Shown here one piece after another: positions 33,403 to 41,614 of a DNA stretch of 41,614 nucleotides (its first letter is position 1; every line of letters starts with the position of its first letter). The stretch is from an uncultured Verrucomicrobiota bacterium. GTDB taxonomy: Bacteria; Verrucomicrobiota; Verrucomicrobiia; Opitutales; Opitutaceae. The notes beneath the pieces were generated by a model, which was not told the origin of the DNA, did no database searches, and worked only from the letters and a program-made list of their open reading frames with translations. The stretch is from the NCBI GenBank assembly GCA_903856725.1, contig CAIOCT010000033.1:1-41614 (forward strand), written 5' to 3'. A program made the translations under genes and the position numbers.

Positions 33403-35057
33403 GCCGACTGGGCTCTAACCTGCCGGAGACCGACGGAACGTTCTCGCCACTGGCGCTCGCGCCTTTGGTGCGAGCTATTCAAGCGCACGATTCAACCGCA
33501 CTCGCTAAGCTGCGGCACGCCCTTCGCACGCCGCTCAACCAAATTATTGGCTACAGCGAAATGCTACTGGAATCAGCTGCCGAGCTTAACCTCCGCGCGC
33601 TGCACACCGATCTCAAACGCATCCATACTTCTGGTGGCCATCTTCTCGCCTTGATCCATGAAGCCCTCGCCCCGTGGAAAATGGAAACGGGCCAGATTGA
33701 TTTCGCCCAACTCCGACGGGAAATACGGACTCCCCTGAACACTGTGATTGGCTACGCGGAACTCTGCTTAGACGAAGCCCAGGATGGCCCACTCGGGGAA
33801 TTAACTGCCGATTGTCAGAAGATCTTAAGGGCTGCGCGTAACCTCTACGCGCTTTTTGAAAGCGAACACTACCCGCAGCAGATGGCACCCAGCACGCCCC
33901 CGCTTGATTCCAAAACCCTCGAGAACAATCTCCTCCCGCCGACCCTCAGCACCTCCCCCAGCCCGCAAGAAATGCCTTATGGGATAACGAATATACCAAT
34001 TCCCACTGCGCGCATCCTGGCGGTTGATGATGATGAGTTAAATCGCGATATGCTCGTGCGTCGTTTGGAAAAAATGGGTTATGTCGTTGCTGAGGCGCCC
34101 ACGGGACGAGCAGCGCTCACGTTACTTAAAGACGGCAATTATGATTTAGTCTTGTTGGACATACTCATGCCGGATCTCGACGGCTTCCAAACGCTCGAGT
34201 TCATAAAAGCTGACCCGCGCCTACGCCATATACCGGTGATCATGCTCACGGCCCTCGACGACGTTGAGAGTACGGTCCGCTGTATCGAAGCTGGGGCGGA
34301 AGATTTCGTGCCAAAACCTTTCAACTCCACGATTCTCCGCGCACGCTTGGGCGCCTCGCTCGAAAAGAAAAAGCTTCGCGATCAAGAACAGGCCTACCTC
34401 ACTCAACTGCAAAACGAACGGGCGAAATCAGAACGCCTGCTCCTGAATGTTCTCCCCAAAGCCATTGCGGAACGACTCAAGGCGGGGCATCGCACAATCG
34501 TGGATAGCTTCATCGATTCCACCGTGCTTTTTGCCGACATTGTAGAGTTTACACGGATTTCTGCTAAGCAGTCGCCGCAACGTACGGTGCAATTATTGAA
34601 TGAAATATTCTCGAGCTTTGATCGAATTGCCGAGCAACTTGAACTCGAAAAAATTAAAACAATTGGTGATGCGTATATGCTGGTCAGTGGCGTTCCCCTC
34701 ATTCGCGCCGATCACGCGGAGTGCTGCGCCCAGGCCGCGCTCGAAATGCTCGAGGCCGTCCGCCAATTTAATCAACGCCATCAGCTGGACTGGAATATTC
34801 GCATCGGCATGAATAGCGGCCCCGTCGTAGCGGGCATTATCGGAACCAAGAAATTCTCCTACGATCTTTGGGGTGAAACTGTAAATATCGCTAGTCGCAT
34901 GGAATCTCATGGTCAGTCCGGCCAAATTCAAATTTCTGAAGTAACCCGCAAATTGCTCAGCGACCAGTTTGTCTGTGATCCTGTCGGGGTCATCGATATC
35001 AAAAATTCAGCCCCAATGACCACGTATCTCCTTCGGCGTTCTGTCCGACCTGCGTAA
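33399..35057 (+). CDS. Adenylate cyclase with tandem HisKA-like segments and a receiver domain
   Basis: Class III cyclase making cAMP. In 552 residues: a first HisKA-like helical pair (38-90) with His40 in RHALRTPLNQIIGYSE; a second (104-152) in which the His position is Arg107 (RREIRTPLNTVIGYAE); a Pro/Ser-rich linker (160-200); a receiver (203-320) with Asp254 (LVLLDILMP); a coiled coil (320-345); and the catalytic domain (370-545) with metal ligands Asp380 (LFADIVEFT) and Asp424, Lys420 and Asp489 as adenine-specificity residues (IKTIGDAYM, SYDLWGETVNIASRM), Asn496 and Arg500. These predict adenylate, not guanylate, cyclase. No HATPase domain is present. It is coupled to the receiver gene by an ATGA overlap. 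Confidence 0.93.
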   Translation: MSRLGSNLPETDGTFSPLALAPLVRAIQAHDSTALAKLRHALRTPLNQIIGYSEMLLESAAELNLRALHTDLKRIHTSGGHLLALIHEALAPWKMETGQIDFAQLRREIRTPLNTVIGYAELCLDEAQDGPLGELTADCQKILRAARNLYALFESEHYPQQMAPSTPPLDSKTLENNLLPPTLSTSPSPQEMPYGITNIPIPTARILAVDDDELNRDMLVRRLEKMGYVVAEAPTGRAALTLLKDGNYDLVLLDILMPDLDGFQTLEFIKADPRLRHIPVIMLTALDDVESTVRCIEAGAEDFVPKPFNSTILRARLGASLEKKKLRDQEQAYLTQLQNERAKSERLLLNVLPKAIAERLKAGHRTIVDSFIDSTVLFADIVEFTRISAKQSPQRTVQLLNEIFSSFDRIAEQLELEKIKTIGDAYMLVSGVPLIRADHAECCAQAALEMLEAVRQFNQRHQLDWNIRIGMNSGPVVAGIIGTKKFSYDLWGETVNIASRMESHGQSGQIQISEVTRKLLSDQFVCDPVGVIDIKNSAPMTTYLLRRSVRPA

Positions 35058-35084
35058 CGACCGCTGCGCAGCCGAGCAGGGTCT

Positions 35085-35102
35085 AAAAAACGCTGTGGAG
35101 CG
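35085..35102 (-). terminator. Weak intrinsic terminator candidate after glgB
   Basis: On the minus strand CGCT, CCAC loop, AGCG, then TTTTTT. The stem is only 4 bp (6 with G-U pairs), so support is modest. It lies 27 bases beyond the glgB stop. Confidence 0.4.
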
Positions 35103-35128
35103 CCGATTTTTACTAATCGAAAATTTGA

Positions 35129-37342
35129 TCACCCCTTCGCTGACCATTTAAACACCAATGTTGTCAGACCCGGCAAAGTGAGTTGGAGCGAATTTTCATA
35201 GCCATCGGCCAGCGTGGTGGAGCTTTGTTTGCCGCCATGATTACCGAAACCGGTGCCACCGTAATAAGTAGAATTGGTATTTAGCACTTCCCGCCAATAT
35301 CCTGCATAGGGTACGCCAACATCATAACGAGTGCGAGTTAACGGCGTAAAATTAACCACCACAAGATAAGCCGTTCTCTGCATTTCATCTAAACGCAGAA
35401 AACTAAGGCAGCTATGATCACGATCGGTGCAATTAACCCAGCGAAAAGCACTCGCACAAAAATCGCGGGCGCTCAGCACCGGATCACTCGTGTACAGTCG
35501 GTTCAGATCGCGCACCAACAGGCGGAGCCCTTCATGCTGGGGTTCTTGTAATAAGCCCCAGTTGAGACTCACATCATGATTCCATTCGGACGGCTGGCCA
35601 AATTCGCCGCCCATAAAGAGCAATTTCTTCCCCGGATAAAGCCAGACGTAGCCGTAAAGCGTGCGCAAATTAGCCGATTTTTCCGACCAATTATCCGCCG
35701 CCATTTTAGTCCAGAGAGAGCCTTTCTGGTGCACGACCTCATCGTGCGAGTAGACGGACACAAAATTTTCTGAATACTGATAAAGCATTCCGAAAGTTAA
35801 TTTATCGTGTGACCACTTCCGGTGAATGGGATCTTTTTGAAAGTACGCCAGCGTATCATGCATCAGGCCCATGTTCCACTTGTAGTCGAACCCGAGCCCG
35901 CCCTCCGCGGTCGGCCGGGTAACTTTTGGAAACGAGGTCGATTCTTCTGCGAACGTCAGTACTCCGGGATAATAGTGGTGCACGAGATCATTAACCTGCC
36001 GCAGAAATCCGCTGGCGGCTAAATTTTCACGACCGCCATATTCATTGGGAATCCACTGTCCTTCGGGGCGTGAATAATCGAGATAAAGCATGGAGGCGAC
36101 TGCATCCACCCGGAGGCCATCAATGTGGTAGCGCTCCAACCAAGCCAGGGCACTGGCAATCAAGAAACAGCGAACTTCGTGGCGACTATAATTAAAGATC
36201 AACGTCCCCCAGTCCATGTGAGCCCCTAAGCGCGGATCAGCGTGCTCGTAGAGATGGGTGCCATCGAATTGCGCGAGGGCAAAACTATCACGGGGAAAAT
36301 GCGCGGGCACCCAATCAATGATAATCCCAATACCGCGTTGGTGCAGATAATCGCAGAAAAATTGAAAATCATTCGGCGTGCCCCAACGATGGGTCGGCGC
36401 AAAATAACCCGTGACTTGGTAACCCCACGAACCAGTGAATGGAAATTCACTGACTGGCAAAATCTCAATATGGGTGAACCCCATCTCCACAACATAATCA
36501 GCCAGCAGCGGCGCTAACTCGCGATAATTATACGACCGACTCGCTTCCGCCAAATTACGCCGCCACGAGCCGAGGTGAACTTCGTAAATTGAAATAGGCC
36601 GATCCAGCTGCCCCGCCGCCGCGCGCTGCGCCAACCAAGCGCCATCACCCCAAGGATAATGGGTGGTGTCACAGATAATAGCGGCATTATTTGGCGGTGC
36701 CTCAAAAGCAGTGCCGTACGGATCCGTCTTTAACTGCCGGTGGCCAGCTTGGTCCCAAATGGCAAATTTGTAGAGTTCACCGACTCGCCCATCCGGCACG
36801 AATAGCTCCCAGACCCCCGAATCGCCGAGCGGCCGCATCGGGTGGTAACGCGGATCCCAATTATTGAAATTACCAACCAACGAAACCCGCGAAGCCGCCG
36901 GGGCCCAGACCGCAAAGGCCACCCCAGGCACCCCGCCCATCGTGCGAAGGTGCGCACCTAATTTTTCGTAAATCCGGTGCTCATTGCCTTCATTAAATAA
37001 ATACAAATCTTGCGCCGAAAGCGTCGGGAGAAAGGCATAAGCATGATAAATTTGGTGAATATCTCCCCAAGAAGTTTCGTAGCGCAGTTGATAACGGAAA
37101 ATTGATTTCCTCGGTATAAAAATCTCAAAAAAGCCTTCCGGCGCAAGCTGCTCCATCGAATAGGACCGCGCCTCCGCCGTCTCGAGGTCAATGACCGCGC
37201 ATTTTACCGCGGTAGCCATGAAAGCCCTCACCACCACGCCCGTGGTGGTGCCTTGCGTCAACGGATGCATCCCCAGCCAGCCATGCGGGTTGGCCTGATG
37301 ATTGCCTAAAAAGGCGTTGAGCTCATTAAGCGGTATAATCAC
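35129..37342 (-). CDS. glgB: 1,4-alpha-glucan branching enzyme (GH13)
   Basis: Introduces alpha-1,6 branches into glycogen. The 737 residues show an N-terminal sandwich domain (about 10-110), a CBM48 domain (about 125-215; FAVWAPAASRVSLVGNFNNW), and the GH13 barrel with its signature regions: IIDWVPAHFP (341-350), nucleophile Asp413 in GLRVDAVASM, acid/base Glu466 in FAEESTSFP, and His533/Asp534 in YSHDEVVH. A C-terminal sandwich closes the chain. The start ATG is at 37340-37342. No other glycogen gene is adjacent. Confidence 0.97.
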   Translation of the reverse strand: MIIPLNELNAFLGNHQANPHGWLGMHPLTQGTTTGVVVRAFMATAVKCAVIDLETAEARSYSMEQLAPEGFFEIFIPRKSIFRYQLRYETSWGDIHQIYHAYAFLPTLSAQDLYLFNEGNEHRIYEKLGAHLRTMGGVPGVAFAVWAPAASRVSLVGNFNNWDPRYHPMRPLGDSGVWELFVPDGRVGELYKFAIWDQAGHRQLKTDPYGTAFEAPPNNAAIICDTTHYPWGDGAWLAQRAAAGQLDRPISIYEVHLGSWRRNLAEASRSYNYRELAPLLADYVVEMGFTHIEILPVSEFPFTGSWGYQVTGYFAPTHRWGTPNDFQFFCDYLHQRGIGIIIDWVPAHFPRDSFALAQFDGTHLYEHADPRLGAHMDWGTLIFNYSRHEVRCFLIASALAWLERYHIDGLRVDAVASMLYLDYSRPEGQWIPNEYGGRENLAASGFLRQVNDLVHHYYPGVLTFAEESTSFPKVTRPTAEGGLGFDYKWNMGLMHDTLAYFQKDPIHRKWSHDKLTFGMLYQYSENFVSVYSHDEVVHQKGSLWTKMAADNWSEKSANLRTLYGYVWLYPGKKLLFMGGEFGQPSEWNHDVSLNWGLLQEPQHEGLRLLVRDLNRLYTSDPVLSARDFCASAFRWVNCTDRDHSCLSFLRLDEMQRTAYLVVVNFTPLTRTRYDVGVPYAGYWREVLNTNSTYYGGTGFGNHGGKQSSTTLADGYENSLQLTLPGLTTLVFKWSAKG

Positions 37343-37446
37343 GGGCGTAAGTTAACAGTGACGGACCCCGATGCGGCGTCTAGCCGAAACATGACCCGAG
37401 GATGCTAGGTGAGGAACTCCTGCCGTCTATCGCGGTCAGGATTTGA

Positions 37447-37460
37447 AGATTTCTAAATCT
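37447..37460. repeat. Short inverted repeat upstream of the LptD-like gene
   Basis: AGATTT (37447-37452), CT, AAATCT (37455-37460) in the 155-base divergent spacer between glgB and the LptD-like gene, 38 bases before the latter's ATG. AT-rich, so it could be an operator or promoter element, or chance. Nothing else is recognised in the spacer. Confidence 0.25.
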
Positions 37461-37497
37461 ATTTGCGCCCGACCTTTCCGCCCGCCACTTCAGACCT

Positions 37498-39594
37498 ATG
37501 CTATTTGTTCGTAATTTCCGCCCGCTCGCCGCGCTTACCGCCGCGCTGGGGTTTTTCGTGGGGTCAGGCTTCGCTCAAAATCAAGGCGCGACTGTCGATG
37601 GACTGAAAGTGGAAACAAACTATGCGACCAAAGAAACCACCGTCACAGGTAACGCACGGCTCACCTATGGCACGGTTCTGCTAACGGCCGATTCGATCCG
37701 TTACAACGACCTGACCCATCTCGCCATCGCCACCGGACACTTCAATCTGACCTACGCAGCTCGCCGCTTGGTTGCCGATGAGGGCACTTACAATCTCGCT
37801 ACCCAAGAAATCCACGTGCGCAACCTGCGGCTAGGAGAATTTCCAGTTTACCTGTCAGGCGATACGGTCGACGGCACGATCGATGAACTCACGTTTACCA
37901 ATGCCACTATCTTCTTTCGCGAAAATGCAAGCTACACACCTTCCATCCATGCCCGCCACCTCACGTACACAAAGGGCAAGATTGTCCGCGCAGAAGGCCT
38001 GAGCCTCGGCGTGCTCGGCGGGCATTTCATTTCCCTGCCGCGCTTTGAGCAGGCCCTCGATGCTCCATTTATTTCTTATCTCAGTGAGCGCGTCGGCTAT
38101 CGCGGCAAACTGGGGGCATTTGCTGAACTGGGCCTTCATGTTCCCGTGGGCGCTGGCGTAAAATTAGGCGCTGATGTCGGGCTCTACTCCGCCCGCGGCC
38201 TTATGGTAGGCCCCTCGGGCAGCTACCACCAAAGCGCTTCGGGGCAGTCCCTCGATGGCTCCTTTCGCTCCGGCTATATTTACGACCTGAGCAATAATCG
38301 CCAAACAGATGTACTCGGTCAGGCGGTGCCGCGCCAGCGCGCCTATCTCGCCTGGGATCATCACCAGCAGATCAGCGAAAACTTCACGCTGAACGGTCAG
38401 TTTAATTATTGGAGCGACTCGGAAATTTTGCGCGATTTCAATCATAAGGAATTCGATCGCCTCCAAGAGCCGGATTCTTTCTTCGAAGGCATCTACACCC
38501 AGGGTAATTACAGTCTCAGTGCCTTTGCCCGTGTGCATCCCAACCGCTACCACCGCGTCTCCGAGCGCCTGCCCGAACTCCGCTTTGACTTACTCCCGAG
38601 CCCGCTGGCCCTAGGCTTTTACCAGCGCTTCAATACCAGCGCGGCGGTGCTGCAGGCCGACGCGTGGGGCAACCAACCGGCTTTGCGCACAGACCGACTC
38701 GATGCTTACTACGGGCTCGAACGTCCTCTCAACCTCGCACCTTGGTTCACAGTCACACCTGTCGCTGGGGGACGCGTCACACATTATACGAATGCCCTAG
38801 GCTCCGAGCAAAATTACACGCGAACGATCGGCGAAGTTGGCTTCGATGCCCGCCTGCGCTCAAGCGGAACCTTCGACTATAAAAATCCGGTCTGGGAGGT
38901 CGATGGCTTGCGGCACCTGATCGAACCTAAAATCGCCTATCGCTATGCACCAGCTGCCGCTCGTGGCCGCGCTTACATTCCCCCAATCGACCGCCGGACT
39001 TTCTCGACCTACCTGCAACCACTCTCCATTGGAGATTCGCGCTCCATCGATGACCTCACCGCTCTCGATACCCTGCGGTTGGAGCTCGCCCATACGTTGC
39101 AGACGCGCGATCCCAGCTACGGTTCACGCAATTTAGCCTCACTCAATTTTGCCACCGACTACCGCTTCGACCACGTCGCTGGACGTCAACAGCTCGCTGA
39201 TTTTTATACTGAGTTCGCCCTCACCCCCGCCCCTTGGCTTAAGTGGGAAATTTTTCAACGCACCAATCTTCACACTTCCAGCCAACAAGAATTGAACACG
39301 GCGATTGAGCTGATTGATCAGGAATGGTGGACCCTTCGCTTCGCCACCCACTATCTGCGCGACCAGTACCACGAATACTACCTCGAGTATCGGCAACGAC
39401 TCAACGAAACCTTCGACGTCACCGGTCTCTGGCGCTACGATACCCGCAACGCACGTTTTAATGAGCAAAGCTACGGCGTCTGGCAGCGGCTCGGCCAAAC
39501 TTGGGCGATCAAATACGAAATCGCTTGGTTCGATGGCCCCCGCCGCGAGAGCGCCTTCGCCCTCAATATCGAAGTTGAGCTGCTGAAGTTCTAA
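37498..39594 (+). CDS. LptD-like outer-membrane LPS-assembly protein
   Basis: LptD inserts lipopolysaccharide into the outer leaflet. The 698-residue product has a signal peptide (LAALTAALGFFVGSGFAQ), an OstA/LptA-like strand-rich N-terminal domain (about 30-150; TVTGNARLTYGTVLLTADSI, LVADEGTYNLATQEI), and a long C-terminal beta-barrel region (about 190-698) with many aromatic-ended strands and a closing strand ending in Phe (EVELLKF), as expected for BAM substrates. I find no cysteine at all, so the disulfides that organise E. coli LptD cannot form. The start ATG is 37498. The assignment is by pattern; a homologous OstA-type organic-solvent tolerance protein is the same family. Confidence 0.82.
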   Translation: MLFVRNFRPLAALTAALGFFVGSGFAQNQGATVDGLKVETNYATKETTVTGNARLTYGTVLLTADSIRYNDLTHLAIATGHFNLTYAARRLVADEGTYNLATQEIHVRNLRLGEFPVYLSGDTVDGTIDELTFTNATIFFRENASYTPSIHARHLTYTKGKIVRAEGLSLGVLGGHFISLPRFEQALDAPFISYLSERVGYRGKLGAFAELGLHVPVGAGVKLGADVGLYSARGLMVGPSGSYHQSASGQSLDGSFRSGYIYDLSNNRQTDVLGQAVPRQRAYLAWDHHQQISENFTLNGQFNYWSDSEILRDFNHKEFDRLQEPDSFFEGIYTQGNYSLSAFARVHPNRYHRVSERLPELRFDLLPSPLALGFYQRFNTSAAVLQADAWGNQPALRTDRLDAYYGLERPLNLAPWFTVTPVAGGRVTHYTNALGSEQNYTRTIGEVGFDARLRSSGTFDYKNPVWEVDGLRHLIEPKIAYRYAPAAARGRAYIPPIDRRTFSTYLQPLSIGDSRSIDDLTALDTLRLELAHTLQTRDPSYGSRNLASLNFATDYRFDHVAGRQQLADFYTEFALTPAPWLKWEIFQRTNLHTSSQQELNTAIELIDQEWWTLRFATHYLRDQYHEYYLEYRQRLNETFDVTGLWRYDTRNARFNEQSYGVWQRLGQTWAIKYEIAWFDGPRRESAFALNIEVELLKF

Positions 39595-39608
39595 CCACGC
39601 TCCCTCCG

Positions 39609-39651
39609 AAACAGGCGGCACTCGAGCGCGCCCTGTTTAGTTTATTTTTTT
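39609..39651 (+). terminator. Intrinsic terminator after the LptD-like gene
   Basis: AAACAGG (39609-39615) pairs with CCTGTTT (39632-39638); the inner part can pair further with one bulge. The right arm is followed by AG and TTTATTTTTTT. This lies 15 bases past the LptD-like stop and before the next gene. Confidence 0.62.
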
Positions 39652-39670
39652 CGCGGACTTTTAATTTTTC

Positions 39671-40924
39671 ATGAACCCCCACATCGCGGCCAATCAGCAG
39701 CGTTTATTCCTCAATTTCCTGAGTGAACTCCGCCCGCACCTGCGCCGCGACAGCTCCCTTCCGAGACGCATCAAAGAAATTTTTAGCCGCAATCGCGCCA
39801 TCGGCTCCCGCGATCGCAAACTTTACCGCGAACTCGTTTATACCGCGCTGCGCTTTCTCCCCTGGGTCGAACCCTGGCTCGACCGATCGCCTGAAACAGC
39901 CGCCAAAATCACCGCGTGGCTCGCCCCCGAACTCAAACCGACCTCTGCCTACCGCGCCGCGCACTGCAGCGACTGGCCTGTCGTGCCTGATACACTGGCG
40001 GAAAAAGCCGCCCTGCTCAACCGTCTCGTAGCCGAGCTAGCTAAGCTTCCAGCCACTTCGCCCTTCTCATTTAATGCCGAAGCCCTCCTCCCTGACTGGT
40101 TTCGCGAACATTGCCCCGCCGCTTTTACCGCACCCCACCTCGACTCTCTTAATCGCCGAGCCAATGTCTGGGTGCGCATCCAATGCAATGACCGCAACCT
40201 CGTCCTCGATGAATTCCGTGGACAGCATTGGGATTTCACCAGCATTCCAGAATTGCCCGACGCGCTCTGCCTGCCGCCTAATGCTGAAGTTGCGACCAGC
40301 GACGCTTACCGCCGAGGCTTTGTTGAAATCCAAGACCTCGGTTCCCAATTGGTCTTGGCCTGCGCCCCTGTGGCCGGTGGCGAACGCTGGTTTGACGCCT
40401 GCGCTGGAGCCGGCGGTAAGACACTCCAACTCGCCCGCCTCGTCGGTCCCACTGGCCAGGTTGATGCGACTGATATCCGCCCCGAGATTCTCGATGAACT
40501 CGATGATCGTGCCAAGCGGGCCCGCCTGACGAACGTAACCATCGTACACGTACCGACTGGCCCCTACGCGGGGGTACTCGTGGATGCCCCCTGCTCTGGC
40601 TCCGGCACGTGGCGGCGCCAACCTCACTTAAAATGGTATGTGCAACCGGCCACGATTGCCGCGTTCGCTAAAACCCAGCAAGAGATCCTCACCGCCAACG
40701 CTCCCCTGGTTGCTGCTGGTGGTCTCCTTGTTTACGCAACCTGCTCGCTCAGCCACCACGAAAATGGTGATGTTGTCGCTGCCTTTCTCCGCGCCCACCC
40801 TCAGTTTCAAGCCGAAGCACCCGCCCAGTCTTGGGGTGGCGAATACGATGGCCTCGGCACCGCCCTCCTGCCGGGCACTCGGAACACGGATGGATTCTAT
40901 GTGGCGCTGCTTCGCCGGAAATAA
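39671..40924 (+). CDS. RsmB/NOP2/Sun-family rRNA cytosine-C5 methyltransferase
   Basis: Methylates a cytosine C5 in RNA, most likely 16S rRNA (RsmB class). In 417 residues: a helical N-terminal domain (about 1-130; NusB/RsmB-like, with RRIKEIFSRNRAIGSRDRKL), SAM motif I DACAGAGGKTLQLARL, VDATDIRPE, motif IV VDAPCSGSGTWRR with its Cys, and motif VI LLVYATCSLSHHENGDV with the catalytic nucleophile Cys. The ATG at 39671 follows the terminator and starts a run toward scpA. The rRNA position is not readable. Confidence 0.93.
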   Translation: MNPHIAANQQRLFLNFLSELRPHLRRDSSLPRRIKEIFSRNRAIGSRDRKLYRELVYTALRFLPWVEPWLDRSPETAAKITAWLAPELKPTSAYRAAHCSDWPVVPDTLAEKAALLNRLVAELAKLPATSPFSFNAEALLPDWFREHCPAAFTAPHLDSLNRRANVWVRIQCNDRNLVLDEFRGQHWDFTSIPELPDALCLPPNAEVATSDAYRRGFVEIQDLGSQLVLACAPVAGGERWFDACAGAGGKTLQLARLVGPTGQVDATDIRPEILDELDDRAKRARLTNVTIVHVPTGPYAGVLVDAPCSGSGTWRRQPHLKWYVQPATIAAFAKTQQEILTANAPLVAAGGLLVYATCSLSHHENGDVVAAFLRAHPQFQAEAPAQSWGGEYDGLGTALLPGTRNTDGFYVALLRRK

Positions 40925-40995
40925 ATTAAGCCTGATGATCCCCTCACGGTATTTTTCCGATTGCACGCTGCCGTTTGCCCCCCTCGACTGACACC

Positions 40996-41614
40996 GTGGT
41001 TGCCGAAGCAGATTATCGCATCAAATTGCCCGTCTTTGAGGGCCCTCTCGACTTGCTCCTCTTCCTGATCAGGAAGAATGAGCTCGATATCTACGATATT
41101 CCGATCGCAAACGTCACGAAACAGTACCTCGAGGCGATCTACGCGATGAAAGATCTCCAGATTGAGGTTGCTGGTGAATTTTTCGTCATGGCGGCAACGT
41201 TAATGGAAATTAAAAGCCGGATGCTGCTGCCCAAGCATCAGCAGGCCATCGACCCCAATGCCGAGGAAGATGACCTCGATCCGCGCTGGGAACTCGTCCA
41301 CCAACTGCTCCAATACAAAAAATTCAAGGAAGCCGCCGGCAATCTCGGCCAGATGTCGCTCGACGCCCAGAATATGATGGCGCGACCCACCTCAGCCTTC
41401 GCGCCCTCGTCTGAGCGTCCGCTCAAACATGTCGACCGCATCGATCTGTGGAATTCATTTAACCTTATTCTCCGCCGCCTCGCCGAAAAACTCGTCGTCG
41501 GAAATATTCATTCCGAACAGATAACGGTGTCCGACCAAATGGAATACATTTTGGAGCGGCTCAAAACGACAAAGTCCTTCGTCTTCTCGCAACTTTTTAG
41601 CGAAAAAATCTCTC
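40996..41614 (+). CDS. scpA: Segregation and condensation protein ScpA, C-terminus cut by window edge
   Basis: ScpA is the kleisin that bridges SMC heads in the bacterial condensin. The frame is open to the right edge (about 206 residues). The N-terminus has IKLPVFEGPLDLLLFLIRKN and ELDIYDIPIANVTKQYLEAI, the conserved SMC-neck-binding helices, then VAGEFFVMAATLMEIKSRML and MLLPKH. A middle region and the start of the C-terminal domain follow (LERLKTTKSFVFSQLFSE). GTG 40996 is used as start; an in-frame TTG (40975) is possible. It lies 71 bases past rsmB. scpB is usually next, beyond the window. Confidence 0.94.
   Translation, partial: MVAEADYRIKLPVFEGPLDLLLFLIRKNELDIYDIPIANVTKQYLEAIYAMKDLQIEVAGEFFVMAATLMEIKSRMLLPKHQQAIDPNAEEDDLDPRWELVHQLLQYKKFKEAAGNLGQMSLDAQNMMARPTSAFAPSSERPLKHVDRIDLWNSFNLILRRLAEKLVVGNIHSEQITVSDQMEYILERLKTTKSFVFSQLFSEKIS

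Noticed and set aside
39139-39621. Minus-strand open frame of 160 codons opposite the LptD-like gene
   Set aside because: No family likeness, and it reads through the downstream terminator; shadow of the LptD-like frame.
40067-40627. Long minus-strand open frame of 186 codons opposite the RsmB-like gene
   Set aside because: Antisense to a gene with complete catalytic motifs; the translated product shows no recognised pattern.

Overview
The window reads as ordinary chromosome from a Gram-negative bacterium: it carries an LptD-type outer-membrane protein, SecG, ScpA, ParB, Fmt, Der, Ffh and a single tRNA. The mix of genes (a LolA-like sorting protein, a two-methyltransferase cluster, many weak Shine-Dalgarno sites, several GTG starts) suggests Verrucomicrobiota, possibly Opitutaceae. 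That placement is inference from gene content; no rRNA is present to test it. I see no phage, transposase, CRISPR array or integrated element, and no gap between genes longer than 300 bases.

Layout. 1-2454 (minus): secG, a LolA-like protein, a tandem ribbon-helix-helix protein and a class I aminotransferase cut by the window edge. 2616-3167 (plus): a secreted protein of unknown function. 3183-7202 (minus): a tight der-fmt-lysM-parB operon. 7293-8636 (plus): ffh, diverging from der. 8633-12140 (minus): hemC-hemD-degT-trpF, with tRNA-Val(UAC) and asd further upstream on the same strand. 13403-13939 (plus): an L,D-transpeptidase whose start codon nearly touches that of asd. 13955-16192 (minus): a P1B-4 metal-exporting ATPase, separated by a perfect inverted repeat from a divergent DinG-type helicase, PP2C phosphatase and TPR operon (16268-19447). 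19484-22140 (minus): a nucleotidyltransferase and an S10 serine carboxypeptidase-like exoprotein. 22310-26724 (plus): a MacA/MacB-type ABC efflux set with a TPR protein. 26867-29579 (plus): a DCC-family thiol protein, a class I methyltransferase and an Rsm22/METTL17-like protein. 29862-35057 (plus): a secreted unknown, then a signalling operon of hybrid histidine kinase, lone receiver and a multidomain adenylate cyclase. 35129-37342 (minus): glgB. 37498 to the end (plus): an LptD-like protein, an RsmB-like rRNA methyltransferase and scpA, cut by the window edge.

How the genes work together. Most are core functions: translation initiation and ribosome assembly (fmt, der, rsmB, Rsm22-like), protein targeting and secretion (ffh, secG), tetrapyrrole synthesis (hemC, hemD), amino-acid synthesis (asd, trpF, aminotransferase), chromosome organisation (parB, scpA) and envelope building (lptD-like, LysM, L,D-transpeptidase). 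The most unusual part is the signalling locus at 30642-35057. Its cyclase carries two HisKA-like dimerisation/phosphoacceptor segments and a receiver domain ahead of a class III adenylate cyclase catalytic domain, with no kinase ATPase domain of its own. This suggests that the upstream hybrid kinase feeds a phosphorelay that controls cAMP synthesis.
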